Origin: Kribbella antiqua
Lineage (GTDB): Bacteria > Actinomycetota > Actinomycetes > Propionibacteriales > Kribbellaceae
DNA: 64,000 bases
Assembly: GCF_004345665.1 (NCBI RefSeq)
Contig: NZ_SLWR01000004.1
Location: 186,001 to 250,000, forward strand
Reading direction: 5' to 3'
The notes under the pieces are model-generated. The model did no database searches and had not been told where the DNA came from. It saw only the letters and a list, made by a program, of their open reading frames with translations. Both the position numbers and the translations under genes were made by a program. How positions within the stretch are numbered: the first letter of the stretch is position 1; each line of letters starts with the position of its first letter. This document shows, one piece after another, positions 25,260-34,251 of this stretch.

Positions 25260-25757
25260 ATGGAAGACGAGGTCGACCGGCTGCTCGAGGCCTGGCGCAG
25301 GGAGCGACCCGACCTCGACGTCGCGCCGATGGAGGTGCTGTCCCGCGTCAGCCGGCTCGCGCGGCACCTGGATCGCGCCCGCAGTCAGGCGTTTGAAACC
25401 CACGGCCTGGAGTCGTGGGAGTTCGACGTACTCGCGGCTCTTCGCCGAGCCGGAGCGCCGTACCAGCTGTCACCCGGCAGGCTGCTCAAGGAAACCCTGG
25501 TCACCTCCGGCACAATGACGAACCGCGTCGACCGGTTGACGGCTCGCGGTCTGGTCGAGCGGCTGCCCGATCCGGCCGACCGGCGCGGCGTGCTCGTCCA
25601 GCTCACCGACGCGGGCCGCGATGCCGTCGATGCCGCGATGGCCGACCTGCTTGCGCACGAACGCAAGCTCCTCGGCTCGATCAGCGACCGCGACCAGGCG
25701 AAGATCGCCCGCGTACTGCGCGAACTCGTCCGCCCCTTCGACCTCGAAAAGCACTGA
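25260..25757 (+). CDS. MarR-family transcriptional regulator
   Basis: 165 residues. Winged helix: WEFDVLAALRRAGAPYQLSP, then LLKETLVTSGTMTNRVDRLT, and the wing VERLPDPADRRGVLVQLTDA. The N-terminal and C-terminal helices form the dimer. It probably represses the divergent tam/VOC operon and itself through the two palindromes in the spacer. Confidence 0.94.
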   Translation: MEDEVDRLLEAWRRERPDLDVAPMEVLSRVSRLARHLDRARSQAFETHGLESWEFDVLAALRRAGAPYQLSPGRLLKETLVTSGTMTNRVDRLTARGLVERLPDPADRRGVLVQLTDAGRDAVDAAMADLLAHERKLLGSISDRDQAKIARVLRELVRPFDLEKH

Positions 25758-26236
25758 CCTTCGTCAAGCGCTTCATTGCCGGCCAACATGCCCCGCGGTT
25801 TCTGCTGGTGGTGAAGAAACCCCCTTGAATTGTGCCGGAATAATCCGAAAAGGTGACCCGTCACTTGAGCCCGGTTCCGATCGTTGCTAGTTGCAACGAG
25901 ATCGAGAGACTGCTGTAGCGGACGACTATCGACACTGAGTGAGAGGGCGCACTAGGGTCCTCACTGTCGGTGGCTGACCGACCACGAAACGTACAGATCT
26001 ACGGTGACTTCGGCGGCAAGAGGTGGTCCGCCGAAAGCGGCCGCGCGGTGTCCGGGGCTCGGGGCCCGAACAACGCCGGCCGGCACGGGGCCCGCTCACC
26101 CGGTAGGCGCGGCGAGCCCTCCGAATCACAGGGGATCGGAGGGCCGCCGCGGCTCAGTTTCAGCGTTCAGGCTGCCGCCTTCATTCGGCGCCGATTCAGC
26201 CGTCAGACTGCGGTCTTCACCTTCCTGCCGCTGTCT
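25758..26236. other. Gene-free interval with a bulged hairpin
   Basis: 479 bases between converging genes. An open frame at 25970-26533 exists but is Arg/Gly-rich, has no ribosome site and runs opposite the ABC-F gene, so I do not call it. The clear structure is a hairpin at 26109-26150: 15 bases paired around GCCCTCCGA/TCGGAGGGC with a one-base bulge, which probably ends transcription from both sides. A short direct repeat, TTCATTCGGCGC, occurs near 26181 and 26236. Confidence 0.6.
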
Positions 26237-28075
26237 TCATTCGGCGCGTTCAGCCGCGTCGAACCACGCGGTTTCCAGTTCACCGCGTTCGTCGGCGAGT
26301 TTGCGCAGCTCGGCATCCAGTTCCGCCAGGCGTTCGTAATCGCTGGCGCTCGCGGCCAGCTGGTCGTGCAGTTTCGCCTCGGTCTCGGCGAGCTTGGCCA
26401 GCTGACGCTCGATCCGGTTCAGCTCCTTCTTCGCCGCCCGAGCCGCGGCCGCGTCCACCACCGGCGACTCCGCCTCCGAAGCCGATGCCGCCGAAATATC
26501 AGACGCCGAACCGTTCGACGTCGAAGCTTCTGATGTCGAACTATTCGACGTCGTACGACGTACCACCGGGTTCTCGAGCTCGTCGAGGTATTGATCGACG
26601 CCGCGGGGCAGGTGCCGGACCTGACCGTCGCCCATGATCGCGTAGACCATGTCGCTCACCCGCTCGAGGAAATAGCGGTCGTGAGTGACGGTGACGACGA
26701 CACCCGGCCAGCTGTCGAGGAAGTCCTCCAGCACCGTGAGCGTCTCGACGTCGAGGTCGTTGGTGGGCTCGTCGAGGATCAAGACGTTCGGCTCGTCGAG
26801 CAGAATCCGCAACAACTGAAGGCGCCGGCGCTCACCGCCGGACAGATCGGAGATCCGCGTGGTCAGCTTGTCGCCGGTGAACCCGAACCGCTCCAGCAAC
26901 TGCGACGAGGTCAACTCACCACCGCGCCCGGCGAGTGCCGCCGTACGGCGAATCTCGGTGATGTGCTGCAGCACAGTCGCCGTATCGTCGATCTCTTCGA
27001 GGTTCTGCGACAGGTTGGCGACGCGGACGGTTTTGCCTTGTTTCACGCGGCCGCGGTCCGGAGTGAGCTGACCGGTGAGGACCTTGAGGAACGTGGTCTT
27101 GCCGGCGCCGTTCGGGCCGAGCAACCCGATCCGGTCGGCTGGGCCAAGCCGGAACGTGACGTGGTTCAGCATCAGGCGCTCGCCGAAGCTGAGGCTCACG
27201 TCCTCCGCGTCGAACACATCCTTGCCGAGTCGCGCGGTCGCGAGCTGCGACAAGGCGAGCTTGTCGCGCGGCGGCGGCTCGTTCTCGATCAGCGCGTTCG
27301 CGGCGTCGATGCGGAACTTCGGCTTGGATGTCCGCGCGGGTGCGCCTCGTCGGAGCCAGGCCAGCTCCTTCTTCAGGAGGTTCTGCCGCTTGGCCTCGGT
27401 GACCTGCGCCGTACGAGCCCGCTCTGCCTTGGCCAGCACGTAGGCGGCGTACCCACCGTCGTACGACGTGACGCTGCCACCCTGCACCTCCCAGGTATTG
27501 GTGCACACCGCGTCGAGGAACCAGCGGTCGTGGGTGACGACGACCAGCGCCGAGGCGCGATCGACCACGTGCTCGGCCAGCCAGCTGACCGCTTCGATGT
27601 CGAGGTGGTTCGTGGGCTCGTCGAGGATCAGCAGGTCGACCTCGGTGAGCAGGAGTCTGGCCAGCGACGCCCGCCGGCGTTCGCCACCGCTCAGGGTGCC
27701 GACCAAGGCTTGGTGATCCACTCCGCCGAGCAAGTGCTCCATCACGGAGCGAGTCCTGGGATCCGCCGCCCACGTGTAGGTCTCGACATCACCGAGCACC
27801 GCGTGCAGGACGGTGTGCTCCGGATCGAGGTCGTCGCTCTGGCCGAGGTACCCGAACCGGAGATCGCGGTTCTGCGTGATCCGCCCGCTGTCCGGTTCCT
27901 CCCGGCGGGCGAGGAGTTGCAAGAGTGTCGACTTGCCGTCGCCGTTGCGCCCGACCACGCCGACGCGCTCGCCCCGGCCGACGCCGAGGCTCACCGAGTC
28001 GAGCAGTGTCCGAGTCCCGAAGCCTTTGGAAACAGCTTCCAGATTGACCAGATTAGGTGCGGGGGAACCAGCCAT
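26237..28075 (-). CDS. ABC-F family ATPase (Uup-like)
   Basis: 612 residues from ATG 28075; the frame is open to 28222 but the added residues are not conserved-looking. Two ABC domains without membrane segments: Walker A GRNGDGKST and GPNGAGKTT, signatures LSGGERRR (twice), Walker B LLILDEPTNHLD and VLILDEPTNDLD. The linker and a C-terminal coiled coil (KKELNRIERQLAKLAETEAK) fit the Uup type, which binds branched DNA or ribosomes. The region before the coiled coil is an unusual Ser/Thr/Ala run (residues about 525-560). Usual neighbour of ispE in Actinobacteria. Confidence 0.94.
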   Translation of the reverse strand: MAGSPAPNLVNLEAVSKGFGTRTLLDSVSLGVGRGERVGVVGRNGDGKSTLLQLLARREEPDSGRITQNRDLRFGYLGQSDDLDPEHTVLHAVLGDVETYTWAADPRTRSVMEHLLGGVDHQALVGTLSGGERRRASLARLLLTEVDLLILDEPTNHLDIEAVSWLAEHVVDRASALVVVTHDRWFLDAVCTNTWEVQGGSVTSYDGGYAAYVLAKAERARTAQVTEAKRQNLLKKELAWLRRGAPARTSKPKFRIDAANALIENEPPPRDKLALSQLATARLGKDVFDAEDVSLSFGERLMLNHVTFRLGPADRIGLLGPNGAGKTTFLKVLTGQLTPDRGRVKQGKTVRVANLSQNLEEIDDTATVLQHITEIRRTAALAGRGGELTSSQLLERFGFTGDKLTTRISDLSGGERRRLQLLRILLDEPNVLILDEPTNDLDVETLTVLEDFLDSWPGVVVTVTHDRYFLERVSDMVYAIMGDGQVRHLPRGVDQYLDELENPVVRRTTSNSSTSEASTSNGSASDISAASASEAESPVVDAAAARAAKKELNRIERQLAKLAETEAKLHDQLAASASDYERLAELDAELRKLADERGELETAWFDAAERAE

Positions 28076-28124
28076 AACGGGCCCCAGGGTAGCCGACCGC
28101 CGTCCGCGTGCCACGATCGTCCAC

Positions 28125-29012
28125 GTGCTGACTCCTTCCTGGCTCGACGGCCTGAACCTCGGCGACTTGAACCTCGGCGACGCCGTAGCGTCCGACGAGT
28201 TGCCCGGCGGCGTCGCCAACAAGACCTACCGCGTCCGTACGACGCTCGGCCGCTCGGTGATCGTGAAGACCCACGACAACCCGCCGGTCGACTTGTATGC
28301 GCGCGAAGCGGACGGCCTCAACGCGCTCCGGATCCCCGGCGCGTTCGTCGTACCGGAGGTACTGCGGGCGACCGACGACTTCCTCGTTCTCGCCGACCTG
28401 GCCGAGCCTCCGTCGTACGACGCCAGTATCGCGAATCGCCCGGCCGAGTTCTGGCGTGACGCCGGCCACCGGCTTGCGATCCAGCACCAGCAGGTTTCGG
28501 ACAAGTTCGGCTACCACCACGACAACTACCTCGGCCTGCTCCGGCAACGAAACCCCTGGACCGACGACGGCCACGCTTTCTTCGCCGAATATCGCCTGCT
28601 CCGCTTCCTCGAAGTCCCGCTTTGCTACCACGCCCTCCCGGCCGAGGACCGCCGCCGTCTGGAACGCGTAGCGAGCCGCCTCCCCGACCTGATTCCACCC
28701 CAGTCCCCGGCCCTCGTCCACGGCGACCTCTGGCACGGCAATCTCCTGGCGGCGAAGGGAACCACGCCCGCCGCCATCGACCCCGCCGTCTACTACGGCT
28801 GGCCCGAGGCCGAACTCTCCATGCTCGACGGGTGCGGCAACATCCCCGACACCTTCTTCACCGCCTACGAAGAGCTCCACCCCTTGGAAGCAGGCTGGCA
28901 AGCCCGCCTTCGGATCCTCCACCTCCGCGAGCACCTGGCCGTCCTGGCCCACTTCGGCGAGGTCCCCGAAACCCTCACCAAGCTCCACGCCACCCTCGAC
29001 ACCTTCAGCTGA
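28125..29012 (+). CDS. Fructosamine kinase family protein
   Basis: 295 residues from GTG 28125. It has the FN3K/aminoglycoside-phosphotransferase kinase fold: GGVANKTYRV loop, the catalytic loop PALVHGDLWHGNLL and the metal-binding DPAVYYGWPEAELSML. Family members phosphorylate ketosamines so that glycated proteins or amino acids are repaired. The frame is open upstream into the ABC-F gene on the other strand, so the GTG is preferred. It diverges from the ABC-F gene with 49 bases between. Confidence 0.9.
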   Translation: MLTPSWLDGLNLGDLNLGDAVASDELPGGVANKTYRVRTTLGRSVIVKTHDNPPVDLYAREADGLNALRIPGAFVVPEVLRATDDFLVLADLAEPPSYDASIANRPAEFWRDAGHRLAIQHQQVSDKFGYHHDNYLGLLRQRNPWTDDGHAFFAEYRLLRFLEVPLCYHALPAEDRRRLERVASRLPDLIPPQSPALVHGDLWHGNLLAAKGTTPAAIDPAVYYGWPEAELSMLDGCGNIPDTFFTAYEELHPLEAGWQARLRILHLREHLAVLAHFGEVPETLTKLHATLDTFS

Positions 29013-29040
29013 GCTCATACCTGGTTTCCTTCAGGTGAGC

Positions 29041-30960
29041 TCATGCCTGGTTGAGGTGGAGGAGGTACTCCTTCTGGTTGAGGGGGTTGCCGTCGGTCCG
29101 GGTGCGGTACGGCGGTGGGCCGGGGACCGGGGTGTAGGTCGTCGAGATGGGGGTGAGGATGCCTTCGCCGTGGGTTTGGGCGGGGAGTTGGGTCTCGAAG
29201 AGGTGAGTGGTCGCGGCTGGGATCGTGCCTTCGAGACGGGCGTGGGTGGGGTGGAGCGTGGTCTGGTCTACGACAGCGCGGGCCGCGCTGAGGAGGGACA
29301 GAACCCGCGAGACGGACTCGGGTGGGACGTCGAGTTCGAAGTGGTTGACGGGTTCGAGCACCGTGGTGCCGGCTGCCTTCAGCGCCTGCATGAGGACCAG
29401 CGGGACCAGGCGACGGAAGTCGGAGGCCACGGTGACGGGCGAACTGTAGCCGGTGTTCGTCACAAGGAGTAGGCAGTCCGGGATTTCCCAGCCGTACAAG
29501 CCTTGCTGCAAGGTCAGGCGGGCGCTCTCCTCGATGGCGGTGTGAAACGCCCGCGGGAGCGCGCCGAGCTCGGACTCGATGCGGTAGTCGACGCCACTCC
29601 CCGCCGGTGCGGGTTCGACGCGGAAGCCGACGGCCGCGGCCCAATGGTTGTCGGGGGCACCCATTTCCCGGAACGCCGTACCGATGCCGTTCGGCCGCTC
29701 GATGTGGATCGGGCTGGTCTCGCTGAAGTCGACGTCAAGGTCGTACTCGCTCTCCAGGAGTGCGGCGATGACCTCCTTCTGCACTTCGCCGTAGAGGCTG
29801 ACGGTGATGTCGTCGGCCTTGCGGACGCGGATCAGCGGATCTTGCTCGGCGAGCTGAGTCAGTGCTTGGTAGAGCTTGACGCGATCGCGTGCGCTGACGG
29901 CGGTTTCCAGGGTGGGCGGGGCGAAGAGCCGGCCAACGTTGACCGTCGGGACGCCGAGTTGGTCGCCGATGCGAACGTCCTTCAGGCCGCGCAAGGCGAC
30001 GATCTGGCCGGCCACGGCGTGATCGACCGTACGACGGGATCCGCGCTCGAAGACCTCGACCGCACTCGGCCGGACCTCGTACGACGGACCTTCGGCCGGA
30101 TGCACGTCGACGTACGAACGGGCTGGGAGCGAGCCCGCGAACAGCCGGGCGGAGGCGATCTTTTGGCCGGCTGAACCGCGCTCAACCTTGAAAACCCTGG
30201 CCTGCAAGGGATCGGACGGCGATCCGGTGGCTCGCGGCAACCACGAGCGGATTCCGGCGATCAGCTCGGGCAGTCCGGCGCCGGTCATCGCGGAGCCGAA
30301 GTAGACCGGATGGACGAGCGATTCGCCGACCTGCCGGCGCAGCTCGAAAACGTTGTCTTCGACCGATAACGTTTCGTCCAGATAGCGGGCCAGGAAGCCA
30401 TCGTTGTGTTCGGCAAGCAACTCGCCGAGCGCCTTGTTGCTCAGGGCAAACGGCTCGAACCGCGCCGGCCGCTCGCCGAGACAGGCGACCGAACCCATCG
30501 GCACGGCCGCCGGGGTCAGCAACCGCGCGATGTCGGCCAGGAGTTCGTCGTACCGGGCTCCCAGGCGGTCGATCTTGTTCACGAACAGCAAGGTCGGGAT
30601 GTTCAGCCGCTTGAGCGTACGCATCAGCAGCCGGGTCTGGACCTGGACGCCCTCGACCGCGGAGATCACCAGTACGGCGCCGTCCAGGACGGACAGCGCG
30701 CGCTCGACCTCGGCGATGAAGTCGGCGTGCCCGGGAGTGTCGATCAGGTTGACGGTCAGGTCGCCCAGCTCGAACGACACCACCGCCGAACGGATGGTGA
30801 TCCCGCGCCGCCGCTCGAGGTCCATCGAGTCGGTCTGCGTGTTCCCGTCGTCGACCCGGCCGATCCGGTCGATGACGCCGGCCGCGTGCAGCAGCCGCTC
30901 GGTCAGGCTCGTCTTACCGGCGTCGACATGCGCCACAATGCCCATCGTCAAAGAGTTCAA
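29041..30960 (-). CDS. Ribosomal protection GTPase, TetM/OtrA type (tetracycline-resistance-like)
   Basis: 639 residues, the family length. G1 AHVDAGKTSL, the switch region RGITIRSA, G3 DTPGHADF, G4 NKIDR. Domains II-V follow, with the domain IV tip and a C-terminal helix as in OtrA. Such proteins release tetracycline from the ribosome. The predicted start is a TTG at 30960, which gives an N-terminus (MNSLTMGIVAHVDAGKTSLT) of the OtrA length; ATG 30945 would lack five residues. Translation from TTG with a leader ORF overlapping it suggests controlled, low basal expression. Whether it confers resistance or another ribosome rescue function cannot be told from sequence. Confidence 0.92.
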   Translation of the reverse strand: MNSLTMGIVAHVDAGKTSLTERLLHAAGVIDRIGRVDDGNTQTDSMDLERRRGITIRSAVVSFELGDLTVNLIDTPGHADFIAEVERALSVLDGAVLVISAVEGVQVQTRLLMRTLKRLNIPTLLFVNKIDRLGARYDELLADIARLLTPAAVPMGSVACLGERPARFEPFALSNKALGELLAEHNDGFLARYLDETLSVEDNVFELRRQVGESLVHPVYFGSAMTGAGLPELIAGIRSWLPRATGSPSDPLQARVFKVERGSAGQKIASARLFAGSLPARSYVDVHPAEGPSYEVRPSAVEVFERGSRRTVDHAVAGQIVALRGLKDVRIGDQLGVPTVNVGRLFAPPTLETAVSARDRVKLYQALTQLAEQDPLIRVRKADDITVSLYGEVQKEVIAALLESEYDLDVDFSETSPIHIERPNGIGTAFREMGAPDNHWAAAVGFRVEPAPAGSGVDYRIESELGALPRAFHTAIEESARLTLQQGLYGWEIPDCLLLVTNTGYSSPVTVASDFRRLVPLVLMQALKAAGTTVLEPVNHFELDVPPESVSRVLSLLSAARAVVDQTTLHPTHARLEGTIPAATTHLFETQLPAQTHGEGILTPISTTYTPVPGPPPYRTRTDGNPLNQKEYLLHLNQA

Positions 30961-31021
30961 GGATCCTCGCGAATGCGTCGAAGTGATCAGTCCTGCTGAG
31001 GTCGATCACGCTGCGGCGCAT
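30914..31021 (-). CDS. Upstream leader ORF overlapping the ribosomal protection gene
   Basis: 35 codons from ATG 31021, with AGGAG 6 bases upstream, better than the site of the main gene. It starts MRRSVIDLSRTDHFDAFARI and ends CGACRRR at a TAA, 46 bases inside the downstream gene in another frame. Ribosomes on it would occlude the TTG start, so stalling or read-through could control the resistance gene. Role inferred; no homologue recognised. Confidence 0.55.
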   Translation of the reverse strand: MRRSVIDLSRTDHFDAFARILELFDDGHCGACRRR

Positions 31022-31074
31022 CCCGTTCTCCTACTCACTCAATGAAACCGATGGCAAACGCTTCGGATGCTAAC

Positions 31075-31118
31075 GCTGCCCCCGGGCAGCCGCGACCGAT
31101 TTTCCGGCTCGGCCCGGG
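31075..31118 (-). promoter_or_regulatory. Leader with two mutually exclusive hairpins
   Basis: On the minus-strand transcript, CCCGGGC at 31118-31112 can pair with GCCCGGG at 31087-31081, while bases 31090-31085 can instead pair with 31080-31075 around a 4-base loop. The two stems use overlapping bases. There is no U-tract, so a classical terminator is not evident. Confidence 0.5.
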
Positions 31119-31123
31119 CGCGC

Positions 31124-31153
31124 ATCATACGGACCGCCGCCCCGAGCTGTCAA
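31124..31153 (-). promoter_or_regulatory. Promoter for the ribosomal protection gene
   Basis: TTGACA (31153-31148), an 18-base spacer and TATGAT (31129-31124) form a near-consensus sigma-70 promoter about 100 bases upstream of the leader ORF. An AT-rich palindrome CCTTGTTTTCAAGG lies at 31181-31194, between this promoter and the divergent MetRS-like gene. Confidence 0.75.
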
Positions 31154-31311
31154 ACGTTCGATTGCGGGATGCGTGGGTCGCCTTGTTTTCAAGGGTTTTC
31201 AGGCTGGTGGGGCGACGGATCGGAGGGTAAGGTCGCGGACTGCGACCGGCCCAGCGACGAGAGTCACCGGGTCCCGCGCCACACCGACCGCCGCCCACGG
31301 TAGGAGCCTTC

Positions 31312-32658
31312 ATGACCACGTCTGATGTGACCGTCGTCGTCGTCCCTCCAGCGACTGCCAACGGACCGTTGCATGTGGGGCACCTGTCCGGGCCGTACCT
31401 GGCCGCGGACATCGCGGCCCGGGCGGCGCGGGCGCGGGGTGAAAGGGTGGTGACGACCGCCGGTTTCGACGTCCATCAGAACTGGGTGCTGACCCGCGCC
31501 GAGAACGAGGGCGTCGACGTCGAGAAGCTGGCCGCTGCCTACCGGGACGAGATCGTGGGCGCACTGGATGCCGCCAGAATCCAGTACGACGTCTTCCTCG
31601 ACCCGCAGAGCACGGAGTACCAGCGCGGCGTCACCACCCTCGCCGCCGACCTCACCGAAGCCGGGCGCTTTCCCCTGCGCAGGTTGACCTTGCTGGCCTG
31701 CGCCGACTGCCGTCGTACCTTGCATCAGTCGTACGTCGTCGGGACGTGCGCGTGGTGTGGCTCCGAGGCGGCCGGCGGTGGTTGCGAAGGGTGTGGCGGC
31801 TATACCTCGGCCGAGAACCTCGTGGATCCTAGGTGCAACCGGTGTGGTGGCAAGCCGCGGCCGTTCCAGATAACGGTTCCTGTGCTGTCGATGGAGGACT
31901 ACCGCCAGGAGCTGACCGAGATCTGGCTGCGCGCCGAACTCCCGGACCGCGCCCGGCAGATCGTCACCCACTACCTCGAGCGCCGGCTGCCCGACGTACC
32001 GATCGCCTATCCGACGAACTGGGGCCTCAAAGGCGCAGGACCGCACGAGGGACTGCGCCTCGAGGTGTACGCCGAAGTCGCCCTTTCCACCGTGTACGGC
32101 GTTGCGCGGTCAATCCGGCCGGGTGCGATCGGGCTGGAGGAGACCGCGAAGGCGTGGTCCGAGGTCGCTTCGTTGTGGCATTTCAACGGGATAGACAACG
32201 GTTTCTACTTCGCACTGTTCTGGCCCGCGGTCTATCTGGCCTGCGGGGTGCCGCCGGAGGCAATCGGTGGCGCGCAGGTCAACGAGTTCTACACGCTGGA
32301 CGGCGCGAAGTTCTCGACCAGCCGGAACCATGCGATCTGGGCGAACGAGTTCCTGCACGACGAGGATGTCGACATCGTCCGGCTGTACCTCGCGTGGGAC
32401 CGGCCGGATCGGTATGCCAGCGACTTCACGTTGTCGTCGTACCGGGAGTTCGAGGCGTATGTCCGGCCGTTGCTCGACGGTGCCGTCCGTCGCGACGTGC
32501 TGCCCGTCGTACTGGCTGAGGCTGATGTGAAGCGGGGTACGGCGGCGTTGCGGCCGCGCGGGTTCGATCCGGCGCTCGCCGTACGGTCGGTGCTGACCGG
32601 GCTGGCGGCGAGTGCGCCGGGAGCCGAGTTGCTGCTGTCGATCCTGACGGGGCGGTGA
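31312..32658 (+). CDS. Truncated class I aminoacyl-tRNA synthetase-like protein (MetRS paralogue)
   Basis: 448 residues, ATG preceded by TAGGAG. HIGH motif as HVGH (GPLHVGHLSG) and KMSKS as KFSTS (GAKFSTSRNH) make it catalytic-looking. The zinc-knuckle insertion has four Cys pairs (CADC, CAWC, CEGC, CNRC), as in archaeal/eukaryotic-type MetRS. It ends about 95 residues after KFSTS, without the full anticodon-binding domain. So it probably activates an amino acid and may charge something other than a normal tRNA-Met, or act as a resistance or biosynthetic paralogue. Divergent from the ribosomal protection gene over 290 bases; coupled to a small gene downstream. Confidence 0.88.
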   Translation: MTTSDVTVVVVPPATANGPLHVGHLSGPYLAADIAARAARARGERVVTTAGFDVHQNWVLTRAENEGVDVEKLAAAYRDEIVGALDAARIQYDVFLDPQSTEYQRGVTTLAADLTEAGRFPLRRLTLLACADCRRTLHQSYVVGTCAWCGSEAAGGGCEGCGGYTSAENLVDPRCNRCGGKPRPFQITVPVLSMEDYRQELTEIWLRAELPDRARQIVTHYLERRLPDVPIAYPTNWGLKGAGPHEGLRLEVYAEVALSTVYGVARSIRPGAIGLEETAKAWSEVASLWHFNGIDNGFYFALFWPAVYLACGVPPEAIGGAQVNEFYTLDGAKFSTSRNHAIWANEFLHDEDVDIVRLYLAWDRPDRYASDFTLSSYREFEAYVRPLLDGAVRRDVLPVVLAEADVKRGTAALRPRGFDPALAVRSVLTGLAASAPGAELLLSILTGR

Positions 32659-32659
32659 G

Positions 32660-33025
32660 ATGGACGCCCCGAACTACGACGGCCGGATCTTCCGCCCGGT
32701 CGGCAACCCGCCGGACGCGCCGACCGGGCGCTACCACCAGAACGGGAAGCTGATCTGGGCCGAGTTCGGCGGCGGCCGCCTCTACTTCGGCCGCCTCGTC
32801 GGCACCTGCGACGACGACGGCACCATCACCGCCACCTACTGCCAACTAGCCACCGACGGCACCACCACCGCCGGCCGCGTCACCAGCACCCCCGGCCTCA
32901 CAGCCGACGGCACCCTAACCCTCACCGAGCACTACCACCGCCTGGACGGCACCTCCGGCATCTCGGTCATAGAAGAAGTCGACCCGTCCCTGGCTCCACC
33001 CTGCCCGGAGTCACTGTCTGGCTGA
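32660..33025 (+). CDS. Small protein of the type often labelled 'n-acetylglutamate synthase'
   Basis: 121 residues; ATG one base after the synthetase stop, so translation is probably coupled. Sequence YDGRIFRPVGNPPDAPTGRY and FGGGRLYFGRLVGTCDDDGT suggests a small beta-barrel. Homologues carry the acetylglutamate-synthase label without support. It contains no GNAT motif. Its link with the MetRS-like gene is the only clue to function. Confidence 0.75.
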   Translation: MDAPNYDGRIFRPVGNPPDAPTGRYHQNGKLIWAEFGGGRLYFGRLVGTCDDDGTITATYCQLATDGTTTAGRVTSTPGLTADGTLTLTEHYHRLDGTSGISVIEEVDPSLAPPCPESLSG

Positions 33026-33123
33026 CGGCGGGCGCCCCGCACTCACCAACGGCCGCGGCTCCCCTCTGCCCACGCTGAACTCAACCGCTCTCCTGCCCGC
33101 CCGCCGAGGTTGATGAGTGCGGG
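33026..33123. other. Short gene-free gap
   Basis: No open frame or structure of note before the inverted-repeat element that follows. Confidence 0.4.
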
Positions 33124-33214
33124 CGGACCGCCAGGCCATCACAATCGACGGTTACCCGGACACCAGACGCTCAAGACACCCAGCGAGCCGCAATTGCGAT
33201 GGCCTGCAGGTCCG
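33124..33214. repeat. Dispersed inverted-repeat element, copy 2
   Basis: Arms 33124-33145 and 33193-33214 pair at 19 of 22 positions. The left arm shares CCAGGCCATCACAATC and the following ACGG with copy 1 at 20582, while the middle differs. Total length 91 bases in both copies. It sits between converging genes. Confidence 0.8.
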
Positions 33215-33244
33215 CAGAGAGTCCGAAGTCCCGGCCGGCGCGAG

Positions 33245-34183
33245 TCAGCGGTTGACGGGGGCGGGGAGGATTCGGGCGCCGGGGACGGGGCCTTCGGCTT
33301 GGCGGACCATGCGGCAGAGGCCGGATTCGGCGAGTTCTACGGCGAGGTCGACGGCGCTGCGGCTGTCGGCGGCGAGGAAGAGGCAGGTCGGGCCGGAGCC
33401 GGAGACCTGGGCGGCGAGGGCGCCCTTGTCCAGGCCGAACTGGAGAGTGTCACCCAGCTCGGGGCGCAACGACAGCGCGGCCTTCTGCAGGTCGTTGCTG
33501 AGGGCAACCGCGAGTGCGCCAGGCTGGCCGGACAGCAAGGCGGACAACAACTCGGGCCGCACTTGGGGCGTCTCGACGCGGCGGAGAGGACGTAGGCGGT
33601 CCAGTTCGCGGTAGACGGACGGCGTGGACAGCCCGCCGTCGGCGATGGCGAAGACCCAGTGGAAGGTGCCGCGCGACATCACCTCGGTGACCTGCTCGCC
33701 ACGCCCCCGGCCGAGCGCCGTATGACCGACGAGGCAGAACGGTACGTCGCTGCCCAGCTCAGCCGCGATGTGCTGCAACTCGGATTGCGACAGCTGCAGT
33801 CCCCACAACCGGTTGCACGCCACCAAAGTCGCTGCCGCGTCAGTGGAACCGCCCGCCATCCCACCCGCGACCGGAATCGTCTTCCGGATCGTCAGGTCGA
33901 CGCCTTCCTCGACGTCGTACTCGGCCTGCAGCAACTGCGCCGCGCGGACGGCGAGATTCGTCTCGTCGGTCGGTACGTCGTTGGCGAAGTCCCCGACCAC
34001 CTCAACCGAGACCGAGGAGTCGTCGTCACGAACCACCGCGGTCACGTCGTCGTACAGCGCGACGGCCTGGTAGATCGTGGCGAGCGGGTGGAACCCGTCC
34101 GGACGCGGCGGACCGACCGACAGACCGAGATTGATCTTGGCCGGCGACCGCACCGTGACCTCAGAGGATGGTGGCACTCGCAC
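33245..34183 (-). CDS. ispE: 4-diphosphocytidyl-2-C-methyl-D-erythritol kinase
   Basis: 312 residues. GHMP kinase of the MEP isoprenoid pathway. N-terminal VTVRSPAKINLGLSVGPPRP, ATP loop PVAGGMAGGSTDAAATL, and a C-terminal VSGSGPTCLFLA. It lies 68 bases downstream of rsmA in the same direction, part of the conserved rsmA-ispE block. Confidence 0.97.
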   Translation of the reverse strand: MRVPPSSEVTVRSPAKINLGLSVGPPRPDGFHPLATIYQAVALYDDVTAVVRDDDSSVSVEVVGDFANDVPTDETNLAVRAAQLLQAEYDVEEGVDLTIRKTIPVAGGMAGGSTDAAATLVACNRLWGLQLSQSELQHIAAELGSDVPFCLVGHTALGRGRGEQVTEVMSRGTFHWVFAIADGGLSTPSVYRELDRLRPLRRVETPQVRPELLSALLSGQPGALAVALSNDLQKAALSLRPELGDTLQFGLDKGALAAQVSGSGPTCLFLAADSRSAVDLAVELAESGLCRMVRQAEGPVPGARILPAPVNR

Positions 34184-34251
34184 AGGCTAGGGCATGTCCG
34201 TCTCTCCCGTGCAGTCACGAGCAGGTGCTCGGCGGAGATACCCCAGGTGCC

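Noticed and set aside
25970..26533. 187-residue open frame in the gap after the MarR gene
   Set aside because: No ribosome site, Arg/Gly/Ser-rich, and overlaps the end of the ABC-F gene on the other strand.
26591..28459. Long plus-strand open frame opposite the ABC-F gene
   Set aside because: Antisense shadow; the real plus-strand gene begins only at 28125 in another frame.
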